Shown here one piece after another: positions 34,486 to 43,521 of a DNA stretch of 64,000 bases. Every line of letters begins with the position of its first letter. Position 1 is the first letter of the stretch. A program made the translations under genes and the position numbers. Origin of the DNA: an uncultured Propionimicrobium sp. (lineage in GTDB: Bacteria > Actinomycetota > Actinomycetes > Propionibacteriales > Propionibacteriaceae); contig CAMIGX010000009.1 of NCBI GenBank assembly GCA_946221385.1, positions 20,421 through 84,420 of the forward strand, in the 5' to 3' direction. Below the pieces are notes generated by a model. It had not been told where the DNA came from and did no database searches. It was given only the letters and a program-made list of their open reading frames with translations.

Positions 34486-35751
34486 TCAAGCCCGTACCTG
34501 GCCGTCGCCGCTGATTACATACTTGGTCGTCGTCATCTCCTGCAAGCCCATCGGACCCCGGGCGTGCAATTTCTGCGTCGAAATGCCAATTTCTGCACCG
34601 AAGCCAAATTGGCCACCGTCGACGAATCGACTGGACGCGTTGACCAAGACCGCAGCTGCGTCGATATCGGCGACGAAACGACGCTGCGCGGCAATGTCTT
34701 GAGTGATGATCGTCTCCGAATGGCCCGTCGAATGCGCACGAATGTGGGTGATCGCTTCGTCAATGTCAGCGACGACCTTGACGGCCAAATCGAGCGATAA
34801 ATATTCGCTGTCATATTCGTCTGGGGCTGCTTGCACGATGCGCTCGTCCAGCGCGCGAGATGCTTCGTCGCCGTGCATCGTGACGCCGAGCTCACTCAAC
34901 TCAGCGGTGATCTGCGGCAGGAAATCCCCGGCAATCCCCGCGTGCACCAGCAGCGTCTCTAGCGCATTGCATACGCTCGGCCGCTGCGTCTTGGCGTTGA
35001 CGATGATCTTGCGCGCCACATCGAAATCGGCGCTCTGATCGACGAACAGGTGGCAGTTGCCGGTGCCTGTCTCTAAGACCGGCACCTTCGCGCCTTCCAC
35101 GACTGCGTTGATCAGCCCCGCTCCACCGCGGGGAATCAAGACGTCGATGACTCCCCTGGCAGCCATCAGCTCGGCAGTGACTTCCCGGCCGCCTTCGACG
35201 AGGTTGACGGCATCCGCCGGCAGCCCGGCGACGACTAGGCCAGCGCGCAAGGCGGCGACGATGGCCCGGTTGGAGTTCAACGCGCTGGAACTACCGCGCA
35301 GCAGGCTCGCGTTTCCAGATTTGAGGCAGATGCCTGCCGCGTCCGCCGTCACATTCGGGCGGGCCTCGTAGATGATGCCGATGACCCCCAAGGGGACGCG
35401 CAGCTGGCTGATCTGCACGCCATTGGCGAGCGTCCAACCTCGAACGATTTCCCCCACCGGATCTGGCAGCGCAGCCAGCGAACGCAATCCTGCAACCATG
35501 TCGTCGACACGGGCTTGGTTGAGTAGCAGTCGATCAATGATGGGCTCTGGTGTGCCGGCCTCGCGAGCTGCGACAATGTCGAGCTCATTAGCAGAAATGA
35601 CAGTTTCCGATGCTTCGGCCAATGCGTCGGCCATCGCCTGCAAGGCGGCATCTTTAGCCGCTCGAGTCAAGGTCGCGAGCTGTCGGCTAGCCATACGCGC
35701 AGCAGCGCCCAGTTCGTGGATGGTGCTGGGCTCATTAATATTGCGGGTCAC
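34486..35751 (-). CDS. proA: Gamma-glutamyl phosphate reductase
   Basis: 421 residues from a GTG. Reduces gamma-glutamyl phosphate to glutamate semialdehyde with NADPH, the second step of proline synthesis. Aldehyde-dehydrogenase-like fold: LGVIGIIYEARPNVTAD near residue 120 (cofactor), RGGAGLINAV near 215, and catalytic Cys in KTQRPSVCNALETLLVH near 262. The C-terminal ends FGFGAEIGISTQKLHARGPMGL, the family signature. A TAGGCT box 6 nt before the GTG predicts a leaderless message separate from proB, although the two genes are adjacent on one strand (136-bp gap). Confidence 0.97.
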   Translation of the reverse strand: MTRNINEPSTIHELGAAARMASRQLATLTRAAKDAALQAMADALAEASETVISANELDIVAAREAGTPEPIIDRLLLNQARVDDMVAGLRSLAALPDPVGEIVRGWTLANGVQISQLRVPLGVIGIIYEARPNVTADAAGICLKSGNASLLRGSSSALNSNRAIVAALRAGLVVAGLPADAVNLVEGGREVTAELMAARGVIDVLIPRGGAGLINAVVEGAKVPVLETGTGNCHLFVDQSADFDVARKIIVNAKTQRPSVCNALETLLVHAGIAGDFLPQITAELSELGVTMHGDEASRALDERIVQAAPDEYDSEYLSLDLAVKVVADIDEAITHIRAHSTGHSETIITQDIAAQRRFVADIDAAAVLVNASSRFVDGGQFGFGAEIGISTQKLHARGPMGLQEMTTTKYVISGDGQVRA

Positions 35752-35887
35752 TTGGTAAGCCTAGCGGCGCAGGTTCGTCAGCTGGCGGCCGTCCGCCACG
35801 ACGTCGCCAGATGGTCAAGATCGCCGCATGCATGACGCTATTCGCAGCAGCGCTGATGATGACGGCCGGGTCGCTGATCAAACGATC

Positions 35888-37051
35888 TCAGCTAGCACTA
35901 CCAACCCCCGGATGCAGCACGACCAGCACGTCACGGTGCACGATTTCGCGTTCGAAATCATCGCCTAAGTTCTCGGCGAGATCCCGAGAACTGCGTCCGA
36001 TCATCTTGGGCAGCACATCCGAGTTAAAGCCCACCAATCCGCGGGCGATGGGCTGTCCGTCTGGCCCGACAATATCGACAGGGTCACCGGCCAGGAATTG
36101 TCCTTCGACACGAGTGATGCCAGCCGCTAGCAGCGACGCATTGCGACTAGTCACCGCTGCGACGGCGCCAGCATCAACATGCAATCGGCCCTGGGCATTG
36201 GAAGCATACTCCAACCAAAGCAGCCGGCGTGGCCGTCGCTTGTCGATCGGTGCGAAGGCAGTGCCCGCGGATTCACCCGCGAAGGCAGCCGCGGCCCGGT
36301 CTGCGCTGGTCAGCACGACTGGGATGCCCGCGCCGCTGGCGATTTGGGCGGCTTGCAGCTTGGTCGTCATGCCGCCCGATCCGACTGCTGAACCGGTGCG
36401 GGAGGTATCGACGCGCAATTCGTCAGCGTCAGCGACGAAACTGATCCGTTCTGCGGACGGATCGGACGGGTGCGCGGTGTACAGCGAGTCCACGTCGGTG
36501 AGCAACAGCAGCGCATCGGCACGTACCAGTTGCGCGGTCAACGCGGCCAGCCGATCATTGTCACCAAAGCGGATCTCGTGGGTCGCGACGGTGTCGTTCT
36601 CGTTGATGATCGGCACCACGCCCATCCGCAGCAGCGCCCCAAGAGTGCGGCGAGCGTTGGCATAACTGGTCTGCCGGGTGAAATCTTCGACGGTCAACAA
36701 GACTTGACCGACCAAAATGTCGTGGACTTGGAATCGTTCGGTGTAGCGCTCGATGAGCAGCCCTTGACCGACGGCTGCCGCCGCCTGCTGATGAGCCAAA
36801 TCTCTCGGTCGCCGCCGCAGACCCAACGGACGAAGTCCAGCGGCAATAGCACCCGACGAAATCAGCACCACATCGCGACCTTGCTTGTGCAAAGCAGCGA
36901 GCAGATCGACCAGCCCATTTATCCGTTCGACATGCAAACCGCCTTCGACGCTGCTCAGCGAGCTCGATCCGATCTTGACGACGATGCGTCGCGCGTCGCG
37001 CAGCCGAGCGCGGACGGCGGTTTCATCAAAGGCCCCAGCGATTTGATTCAC
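35888..37051 (-). CDS. proB: Glutamate 5-kinase with PUA domain
   Basis: 387 residues from a GTG at 37051, two bases after the obgE stop. Phosphorylates glutamate, the committed step of proline synthesis and usually the point of proline feedback. Amino-acid kinase domain: VVKIGSSSL near residue 24, LISSGAIAAGL near 63, NENDTVA near 151, and DVDSLYTAHP near 186. The GSGGMTTKLQAAQIAS region is near 232. The C-terminal PUA domain (~295-375) contains GPDGQPIARGLVGFNSDVL. Overlap with obgE suggests co-transcription from the rplU-side operon. Confidence 0.96.
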   Translation of the reverse strand: MNQIAGAFDETAVRARLRDARRIVVKIGSSSLSSVEGGLHVERINGLVDLLAALHKQGRDVVLISSGAIAAGLRPLGLRRRPRDLAHQQAAAAVGQGLLIERYTERFQVHDILVGQVLLTVEDFTRQTSYANARRTLGALLRMGVVPIINENDTVATHEIRFGDNDRLAALTAQLVRADALLLLTDVDSLYTAHPSDPSAERISFVADADELRVDTSRTGSAVGSGGMTTKLQAAQIASGAGIPVVLTSADRAAAAFAGESAGTAFAPIDKRRPRRLLWLEYASNAQGRLHVDAGAVAAVTSRNASLLAAGITRVEGQFLAGDPVDIVGPDGQPIARGLVGFNSDVLPKMIGRSSRDLAENLGDDFEREIVHRDVLVVLHPGVGSAS

Positions 37052-37053
37052 AG

Positions 37054-38583
37054 CTAATCCTCGTCGTTGAAGTCTTCAGCCAAGTCGGCTTCGACCGCAC
37101 GTCGGTGGGCCTCGCGCCAATCTCTTGCGTCACCCATCTCTTCGGCGCGTGCAGCGTGATAGGCAGCGTCACGTTCACGACGGCGCTGCACCGAAGGACG
37201 CACGTCGTCCAGGCGGGGATCTTCGCCGCGTCGGCCGAGCATCTCAGCGCCGACGTCGACCTGCGGCGCGAAGTCGAAGACGACCGGATCGTCGCCGGCA
37301 CCAATGGCGACCGCATCGCCTGGCTCGGCGCCGAGCTTCAGCAGCTCGTCCTCGATGCCAATTCGATTGAACCGATCCGCCAAATAGCCGACAGCTTCGG
37401 GGTTGCTGAAGTCGGTCTGCCGCACCCAGCGTTCTGGCTTGTCACCACGCACTCGCCAGACGAAACCGCCTTGTCCATCACCCATCTTCTTGATGGTGAA
37501 TTCTGGCCCGCTAGCCCCACCCACCGGCTTGGGACGGATCACAATCCGCTGTTCGGGTTCAGCTGCTAGCTGCGCGCGTCGCTTAGCTACTAGCTCTGCC
37601 ATCGCAAACTTGAGCGCATTCATGCCTTCCCCCGAATGCGCAGAGATCGGAAAGACGCGCAATCCGCGTGCCTCTAGATCCTCGCGCACCATGTCTGCCA
37701 TGTCGGCGCCATCGGGCACGTCAATCTTGTTCAAGGCGACCAGTCGCGGACGATCCTCCAGACCGCCGTGCTTGGCTAGTTCATTCTCGATGACGTCGAA
37801 GTCATGCAGCGGGTCGCGGCCAGGCTCATAGGTCGCTGTGTCGATGACGTGCACTAGCGCCTGGCAGCGCTCGATGTGACGCAAAAAATCGTGCCCGAGC
37901 CCGCGTCCCTCGCTCGCGCCTTCGATGAGCCCAGGAACGTCAGCGACGGTGAACGTCACATCACCGGCGACTACCACGCCGAGATTGGGCACCAGCGTGG
38001 TGAACGGGTAGTTGGCGATCTTCGGCTTGGCGGCGCTGATCGCGGCGATCAAGCTCGATTTACCGGCTGATGGATAACCCACCAGGCCGATATCGGCCAT
38101 GACCTTGAGTTCGAGGTTGATCGTCAACTCTTCGCCCGGTTCGCCGAGCAGCGCGAAACCAGGCGCTTTACGCGCGGAGGTAGCCAGCGCCGCATTGCCC
38201 AGACCACCCTTGCCACCTTGGGCGATGATCACTTCGGGATTGGCTTCGGTCATGTCAGCGAGCAGCTCACCGGTCGCCTGATCTGTGACGACGGTGCCCA
38301 GCGGCACTGGGAGCACGATGTCCGCGCCATCGGCTCCGGTGCGATGATCTCCAGCGCCCGGCTGGCCATTGCTCGCTTTGCGATGTGGTTGATGGTGGTA
38401 GTCGACCAGCGTCGTCAAGCCGGTGTCGACACGCAGGATGACTGAGCCACCATTGCCGCCGTTGCCGCCGTCCGGGCCGCCGAGCGGCTTAAACTTCTCG
38501 CGATGCACCGAGGCGCAGCCATTGCCGCCGTTACCGGCGCTGACATTCAATGTCGCCCGGTCGACGAAACTGGGGATAGCCAT
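37054..38583 (-). CDS. obgE: GTPase Obg
   Basis: 509 residues from the ATG at 38583, which follows AAGGAG. Ribosome-associated GTPase involved in 50S maturation and stress control. The glycine-rich Obg fold occupies residues 1-158 (DRATLNVSAGNGGNG, GGPDGGNGGNGGSVI). G domain: GYPSAGKSSLI near 166 (P-loop), FTTLVPNLG near 192, DVPGLIEGAS near 212, and NKID near 282. The OCT domain is at ~355-425, followed by a charged C-terminal extension of ~80 residues rich in Arg, Glu and Asp, common in actinobacteria. Conserved order: rplU-rpmA-obgE-proB. Confidence 0.97.
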   Translation of the reverse strand: MAIPSFVDRATLNVSAGNGGNGCASVHREKFKPLGGPDGGNGGNGGSVILRVDTGLTTLVDYHHQPHRKASNGQPGAGDHRTGADGADIVLPVPLGTVVTDQATGELLADMTEANPEVIIAQGGKGGLGNAALATSARKAPGFALLGEPGEELTINLELKVMADIGLVGYPSAGKSSLIAAISAAKPKIANYPFTTLVPNLGVVVAGDVTFTVADVPGLIEGASEGRGLGHDFLRHIERCQALVHVIDTATYEPGRDPLHDFDVIENELAKHGGLEDRPRLVALNKIDVPDGADMADMVREDLEARGLRVFPISAHSGEGMNALKFAMAELVAKRRAQLAAEPEQRIVIRPKPVGGASGPEFTIKKMGDGQGGFVWRVRGDKPERWVRQTDFSNPEAVGYLADRFNRIGIEDELLKLGAEPGDAVAIGAGDDPVVFDFAPQVDVGAEMLGRRGEDPRLDDVRPSVQRRRERDAAYHAARAEEMGDARDWREAHRRAVEADLAEDFNDED

Positions 38584-38721
38584 GGCTGCTCCTTTCAAGC
38601 CCCGAAATACTGATTCTAGGATTTGCAAAATGTTATCGAGGCAGCGCGGTATATGAGATTTCCGGGACCTGCGTCATCGTCGCTAGCCGACGAATAACAT
38701 CCACCAGGATTCTCGAGAATG

Positions 38722-38748
38722 CAAAAGAGGACGGCACTTGGCCGTCCC
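38722..38748 (-). terminator. Rho-independent terminator after rpmA
   Basis: On the minus strand GGACGGC and GCCGTCC pair around a CAAGT loop (38729-38747), followed by TCTTTTGC. It lies ~27 bp downstream of the rpmA stop and ~140 bp before obgE, so it would partly or fully separate the ribosomal-protein unit from obgE-proB. Confidence 0.85.
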
Positions 38749-38774
38749 CTATTGTTTTGCGTCTTCGCGTCAGG

Positions 38775-39035
38775 TCAGGCGACCTCGACGGGCTCTACGT
38801 TCACCACGCGGCGGCCACGACGAACACCGAAGTTGACCTTGCCGGCGACCAGCGCGAACAAGGTGTCGTCCTTGCCACGTCCGACGCCTTCACCGGGGTG
38901 GAAGTGGGTGCCACGCTGACGGACGAGAATCTCGCCCGCGTTGACTTCCTGACCGCCGAAGCGCTTCACGCCCAAGCGTTGGGCGTTGGAATCACGACCG
39001 TTGCGCGAGCTCGACGCGCCTTTCTTGTGTGCCAT
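38775..39035 (-). CDS. rpmA: 50S ribosomal protein L27
   Basis: 86 residues. The N-terminus MAHKKGASSSRNGRDSNAQRLG is the mature-type L27 start that reaches the peptidyl-transferase centre, with no Firmicutes-style cleaved leader. GTHFHPGEGVGRGKDDTLFAL completes the family pattern. GAGGAGAG precedes the ATG. It follows rplU by 12 bp in the usual pair and is followed by an intrinsic terminator. Confidence 0.98.
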   Translation of the reverse strand: MAHKKGASSSRNGRDSNAQRLGVKRFGGQEVNAGEILVRQRGTHFHPGEGVGRGKDDTLFALVAGKVNFGVRRGRRVVNVEPVEVA

Positions 39036-39047
39036 GTCTTACTCTCC

Positions 39048-39356
39048 TCAGCCCTTGATGTCAGTGATCTTCACCTGGGTGTACTTCTGGCGGTGACCCT
39101 GACGCTTCTTGTAACCAGTCTTGTTCTTGTACTTCAAGATGCGGATCTTCGGACCCTTGGTCTCACCGAGCACCTCAGCAGTGACCTTGGCCTTGCCCAG
39201 GTCATCAGCGCCGGCGGTGATCTTATCGCCGTCAACCAGCATCAACGGGGTCAGCTCGACGCTGGACCCGACCTCGCCGTCGACCAAATCGATTTCGACG
39301 ACGTCACCGACGGCCACCTTCTGCTGGCGGCTGCCACTGCGCACGATCGCGTACAC
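39048..39356 (-). CDS. rplU: 50S ribosomal protein L21
   Basis: 102 residues from a GTG preceded by GGGAGAG. MYAIVRSGSRQQKVAVGDVVEID and the C-terminal YKNKTGYKKRQGHRQKYTQVKI are standard L21 (bL21), which contacts 23S rRNA with its basic hairpin. First gene of rplU-rpmA. The ~270 bp upstream, up to the divergent small membrane protein gene, holds its promoter. I see no recognisable ribosomal-protein leader fold there. Confidence 0.98.
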   Translation of the reverse strand: MYAIVRSGSRQQKVAVGDVVEIDLVDGEVGSSVELTPLMLVDGDKITAGADDLGKAKVTAEVLGETKGPKIRILKYKNKTGYKKRQGHRQKYTQVKITDIKG

Positions 39357-39626
39357 GTCTGCTCACTCTCCCATCGCGAATATTCTTCGCGCTTTAGTTG
39401 CCCGACAGAATGCCCATCGGATCATGATCAGCTGTTCGGGTGCTCGCTCTCCATCCAACTCCAGCCAGCCACATCACATTGCGGCGACCAAGGAACTAGG
39501 GGCGTCAACCAATAGGCGGCAGACGAAGCACCGAAGATCAATAATAAGCCACGTCGGCCAGCGTCGCAAAATGAGATCAGCGGGAACGCACACAGCGCGT
39601 CTCGTCGACTCTTCACGATCTTCTTC

Positions 39627-39821
39627 GTGACATTCTGTGTCTGCTTGGTGGTCTCTTTGGCCGCATTGGCACTGCCCCACAGCTGGATTTACGGCCTCGC
39701 GGGCGGGCTCATCTCAGCCGTCGCGATCCTCATCGTCGGCCCTCGACTAGACGAGGCAGTCAGACAAGAAATCCGCGAAGGCGCCGTCCCCATGCCCAAG
39801 CAGACGCAAAAGGTGCTGTGA
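39627..39821 (+). CDS. Small two-helix membrane protein
   Basis: 64 residues from a GTG. The frame is open another ~110 bp upstream but offers no other start codon. Two hydrophobic segments (CVCLVVSLAALALP and IYGLAGGLISAVAILIVG), then a basic/acidic tail on the cytoplasmic side (PRLDEAVRQEI). Its TGA overlaps the ATG of a winged-helix regulator, so they form a unit. Small membrane protein plus regulator pairs of this sort are common in actinobacteria, but I cannot name a function. The upstream open frame suggests the N-terminus may have been lost or starts at a rare codon. Confidence 0.6.
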   Translation: MTFCVCLVVSLAALALPHSWIYGLAGGLISAVAILIVGPRLDEAVRQEIREGAVPMPKQTQKVL

Positions 39822-40129
39822 TGCTAAGCACCGACGGCTTTGACGAAATCATTCATTCCCCACACCGGCTGCGCATCTGCGTGATGCTCGCAGCCGTCGA
39901 CAGCATGATGTTCAGCGCTCTGCGTGACGAATTAGCCGTCGCCGATTCGACCCTCAGCAAACAGCTCAGCGCCTTGACCGACGCGGGCTACGTCAAATTG
40001 GCAAAACCGACCGGCACCGGCACTCGCCCGATCACCTGGGTGAGCCTGACCGCCGCCGGACGCAAAGCACTGAATGGGCATCTAGCCGCTCTAGAGCAGC
40101 TCGCGTCGCTAGCCACTCGCGATGCTTGA
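39821..40129 (+). CDS. Winged-helix transcriptional regulator
   Basis: 102 residues from the ATG at 39821 (GTG at 39818 also possible). A single MarR/ArsR-like winged helix: HSPHRLRICVMLAAVDSMMFSALRDELAVADSTLSKQLSALTDAGYVKL, with the recognition helix at STLSKQLSAL (residues ~44-54), then the wing PTGTGTRPITWVSLTAAG. This is the small regulator type (transcriptional regulator PF13601-like) usually linked to a membrane-protein gene. Here it is coupled to the small two-helix protein, and it may control that gene or a transporter elsewhere. No metal-binding Cys motif is present. Confidence 0.88.
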   Translation: MLSTDGFDEIIHSPHRLRICVMLAAVDSMMFSALRDELAVADSTLSKQLSALTDAGYVKLAKPTGTGTRPITWVSLTAAGRKALNGHLAALEQLASLATRDA

Positions 40130-40144
40130 GCCAGGCGTCGAACG

Positions 40145-43100
40145 CTACGCGCTGCTCTCGGCAGAGTCAGTAGCCGGCTTGGGTTCGGCATCCTTTTTCG
40201 CGGAGGCTTTCCGCGTCCCGGATTTCCTAGTCGACCCAGAGCCGCTGGTCTTGGTTGAAGAGTTAGCGCGCGGCTTGCGCTCGGCTTCTTTTCGGCCTTG
40301 ACCGCGTTCGCCACCGTCAGCCGGAGCTTGGGTCGCGACGGGATGCTCATGCCGAATGAAGCCCCGTCCACCGCAGGTCTGGCATTCTTCGGTAAACGCT
40401 TCGGCCAGGCCAGTGCCGATCCGCTTGCGCGTCAACTGCACCAAGCCGAGACTGGTCACCTCCGAGACCTGGTGACGAGTCCGGTCGCGTCCAAGGCACT
40501 CCACCAAACGGCGCAGCAACAACTCCCGGTTGGCAGGCAAGACCATGTCAATGAAGTCGATGACCACGATGCCGCCCAGGTCACGCAGACGCAGCTGACG
40601 GACGATCTCCTCAGCGGCCTCCAAGTTGTTGCGGGTGACTGTCTCTTCGAGGTTGCCGCCAGTGCCAGTGAACTTGCCGGTGTTGACGTCAATGACCGTC
40701 ATCGCCTCAGTACGGTCGATGACTAGCGAACCACCGCTAGGTAAAAAGACCTTACGTTCCAACGCCTTGGAAATCTGCTCATCGATCCGATATTTCTCGA
40801 ACGGATCGCCCTGCGCCTCGACGTCCCACCTAGTCAAACGCTCATGCAGGCTCGGCGCGACCGTCTGCACATATTGATCAATATTGTCGAAGACGTCATC
40901 GGCACCAGGAATGCCCGCAACGATGAGCTCATTGAAATCCTCAGTGAACACGTCACGAATAGTGCGCAGAGTCAGGTCTGGCTCGGTGTACAGCTGCACC
41001 GGAGCGCCACCCTGCTTAGCTTTACGCTCAATGACCTGCCAGTGCGCCTTCAGCCGTTCGACGTCCTTGACCAGTTCGTCTTCGCTGGCTCCTTCTGCGG
41101 CGGTGCGCACGATGACTGAACTATCGTCGCCGACGACCTCGTCCAAGACTCGCTTGAGCCGGGCGCGTTCTACGTCCGGCAGCTTGCGGCTGATCCCCGA
41201 CAGGTGGCCGTCCGGGGAATAAACCACGAAGCGCCCGGGGATCGAAATGTGGCCGGTCAGCCGCGCACCCTTCGCGCCGACGGAATCTTTACTGACTTGG
41301 ACGATGACCGACTGGCCAGATTTGAAGACCTCTTCGACCTTGCGGTGATCGTCGGCGACCTCGAAAGCATCCCAGTTGACCTCACCGGCATACAAGACCG
41401 CATTGCGGCCACGACCAATGTCAACGAAGACGGCCTCCATGCTCGGCAACACATTTTGCACCTTGCCGAGGTAGACATTGCCGATCGCAGACGCGGATGA
41501 ATCTCGATCGACATAGTGTTCGACGAGTATGTCGTCTTCGAGGACGGCGATCTGGGTGTAATCGGCGCTTTGCCGCACGATCATCTTGCGATCCACGGAC
41601 TCCCGGCGGGCCAAGAACTCCGCTTCGGTCAATATCGGAGCACGATGCCGGCCCGCGGCACGACCCTCCTTGCGCCGCTGCCGCTTAGCCTCCAGACGCG
41701 TCGATCCTTCAATGCCGGTCACTTCATCGTTGACCGTAGCGCGCGGCCGTGGCTCGCGCACCTGCACGACTACGTCAGGATCGTCCGGTCCTTCCCCACC
41801 ACGGCGGCGGCGACGGCGACGACGCACCCCGTCACTTGGAGCCTCAGAATCGTCGGTCTGATCGCTAGCCTCGGAGTTGTCAGCGTTGGCTTCGCTGTTC
41901 GAATCGCTCTCGGTTGACGACTCCTCCGAGTCTTGAGCATCATCTGAGGACTGTTCAGCGGATTCTTCGTCGTCCTCATCGTCAGAAGATTGCTGCGCAT
42001 TGGCATCACCACTGCCGCCGCTGCGTCGGCGACGACGACCACCCCGGCGCCGACGACGCTTCGGCGCGGTCGGGCTGGCTTCGCCGTCAGCGCCCTGGTC
42101 TCCGCCATCATCGTCTTGCTCATCGCCTTGTTCGGCGTCAGCGGCTGCTGGCTGATCCTCAAAGTCAGCCTGCTCAGCGGTCTGGGCATCGTTTTCGGTT
42201 TCAGCTTCAGACGAATCAGCGCTCTCGCCAGCAAGCGCGGCCACAAGCGACTGCAAAGCCGCCTGCTTATCGACCTCACCATTTTCGTCGGTCGGCACCT
42301 CGCCTAGGAGTTGCTCAGCTGCCTGACGCTGACCACTGCGATTACGGGTGCGCTTTTCTACCGCATTGATCGCTGCCGACACTGAATCTTCCGTCGGCTG
42401 TCCGTCATCGGAAGTGTCGGTGGCCTGGGTTTCATCAGCAGATTCAGCGGGGCTGGCTGTTTGCTCAGGCCTCCTGCCGCGAGACGACCTAGACGACCGG
42501 GGACTCACCTCGTGGCTGGTCTCAGTGTCTGCCCGGTCGGCCGGATTCGTGCTTGATGCCGCGTCTTCGCCTGGGTCATCGACCTGCGCAGCAGCCGGCT
42601 TGCGGGTGCTGCGTCGCCGGGTAGCGGTCTTAGGTTGCTCGTCTTGCCCAGCTTGGGCGGTCGAGTCCGAAGACACCGCGGACGGGCTGGCCGCTGACGA
42701 GCTCTCGTCGTCCGAGGCTTCAGCCGCCGCGCTGACGGCCGGACTGCTAGCCCGTTCGGCAGGCGGACCAGCAGGACGGGTCTTTGAACGACGTCCCGAC
42801 GGCGGACGCGGCAAATCGTCGTCGACGCTCTCCGGCGCGGGCACGATCTGCGAAGCAGGCTCATCGGTTGGCTGTGGTGCGCTTTGAACTAGCGGTTCCA
42901 CCGCGGTGGTTTCGGCGGCGTCAGCGACCAATGCTGCCTGCAGATCGTCAGCGGCGGCTGCGACGGGCTGCGCCTCACCGGCGGCGGTGGCCGGAGCAGA
43001 CTTCGTGCGTCGCCTCGGCGTCCGGCTGGAGCTCTTAGCGGCGCCGGTACGCGAACCGGTCGACTTTGCTGCGCTGCTCTTAGTTTTCGGGCTCTGGGAC

Positions 43101-43210
43101 GCAGCTCCAGCGCTGTCGTCAGTCGCATCCGGGGCTTGTCGTGGGCCGCGCGGTGAATCAGTCGAGCTCAGCAAATCCGCCGAGCCTTCGTCGTGGCTTT
43201 GGTCAGCCAT
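40145..43210 (-). CDS. rne: Ribonuclease E/G with long disordered N-terminus
   Basis: 1021 residues from the ATG at 43210 behind AAAGGAG. Endoribonuclease initiating mRNA decay and rRNA processing. Residues 1 to ~500 are low-complexity: Ser/Ala/Asp/Glu-rich with Lys/Arg patches (KRRRRRGGRRRRRSGGSGD near 395 and another RRRRRRRGG block near 475). The catalytic part follows. It has an S1 domain with VFVDIGRGRNAVLYAGE near 600, catalytic Asp in AMTVIDVNTGKFTG and GGIVVIDFIDM (~860-900), and the Zn-link CQTCGGRGF near 960. The inverted layout, with the disordered arm at the N-terminus, is typical of actinobacteria. A basic C-terminal tail ends the protein. Confidence 0.96.
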   Translation of the reverse strand: MADQSHDEGSADLLSSTDSPRGPRQAPDATDDSAGAASQSPKTKSSAAKSTGSRTGAAKSSSRTPRRRTKSAPATAAGEAQPVAAAADDLQAALVADAAETTAVEPLVQSAPQPTDEPASQIVPAPESVDDDLPRPPSGRRSKTRPAGPPAERASSPAVSAAAEASDDESSSAASPSAVSSDSTAQAGQDEQPKTATRRRSTRKPAAAQVDDPGEDAASSTNPADRADTETSHEVSPRSSRSSRGRRPEQTASPAESADETQATDTSDDGQPTEDSVSAAINAVEKRTRNRSGQRQAAEQLLGEVPTDENGEVDKQAALQSLVAALAGESADSSEAETENDAQTAEQADFEDQPAAADAEQGDEQDDDGGDQGADGEASPTAPKRRRRRGGRRRRRSGGSGDANAQQSSDDEDDEESAEQSSDDAQDSEESSTESDSNSEANADNSEASDQTDDSEAPSDGVRRRRRRRRGGEGPDDPDVVVQVREPRPRATVNDEVTGIEGSTRLEAKRQRRKEGRAAGRHRAPILTEAEFLARRESVDRKMIVRQSADYTQIAVLEDDILVEHYVDRDSSASAIGNVYLGKVQNVLPSMEAVFVDIGRGRNAVLYAGEVNWDAFEVADDHRKVEEVFKSGQSVIVQVSKDSVGAKGARLTGHISIPGRFVVYSPDGHLSGISRKLPDVERARLKRVLDEVVGDDSSVIVRTAAEGASEDELVKDVERLKAHWQVIERKAKQGGAPVQLYTEPDLTLRTIRDVFTEDFNELIVAGIPGADDVFDNIDQYVQTVAPSLHERLTRWDVEAQGDPFEKYRIDEQISKALERKVFLPSGGSLVIDRTEAMTVIDVNTGKFTGTGGNLEETVTRNNLEAAEEIVRQLRLRDLGGIVVIDFIDMVLPANRELLLRRLVECLGRDRTRHQVSEVTSLGLVQLTRKRIGTGLAEAFTEECQTCGGRGFIRHEHPVATQAPADGGERGQGRKEAERKPRANSSTKTSGSGSTRKSGTRKASAKKDAEPKPATDSAESSA

Positions 43211-43521
43211 CGAGTCTCCTTTAGCCACCCGTGGGTGGTCGTCGCTGCAGCTGGGCTGCAAAAGTTACGGGGCGCTCTAGCGGGGTACGACGTGCGTCAC
43301 GAGATGACCAGACTGACCGCAGCAGGCACGCAATGCGCTCCAAGATCCAGCTCGGCGGCCAATATTGCAGCATGGCTACCGCTGCTGAACTCGGCAGCCA
43401 TGCACGCCCCCCGACGTGAGGTAGCCAAGTCCAAATCGTGCTCGCGCGGTCGATTCTTCGTCGCGGTCAAGCACCAATGAGGCTTGCGGTGGGCACCTAA
43501 AGATGCGTCACCTAGCGCCCA
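43211..43521 (-). other. 311-bp leader region of rne with hairpins
   Basis: No coding sequence is apparent between rne and the CPBP gene. On the rne strand there is a stem-loop at 43372-43401: ten paired positions, ATGGCTGCCG with CGGTAGCCAT, including one G-T wobble. A compact inverted repeat CCACCC-AC-GGGTGG at 43225-43238 sits immediately before the Shine-Dalgarno. Both could lie in the 5' untranslated region of rne mRNA. RNase E of E. coli autoregulates through its leader, but no homology to that leader is visible. No clear promoter was identified. Confidence 0.45.

Noticed and set aside
35811..36665. 284-codon plus-strand frame opposite proB
   Set aside because: Ser/Thr/Arg-rich shadow of proB, which has full family motifs.
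39357..39626. Autogenous L21 leader upstream of rplU
   Set aside because: No paired structure resembling known ribosomal-protein leaders was visible on the minus strand.
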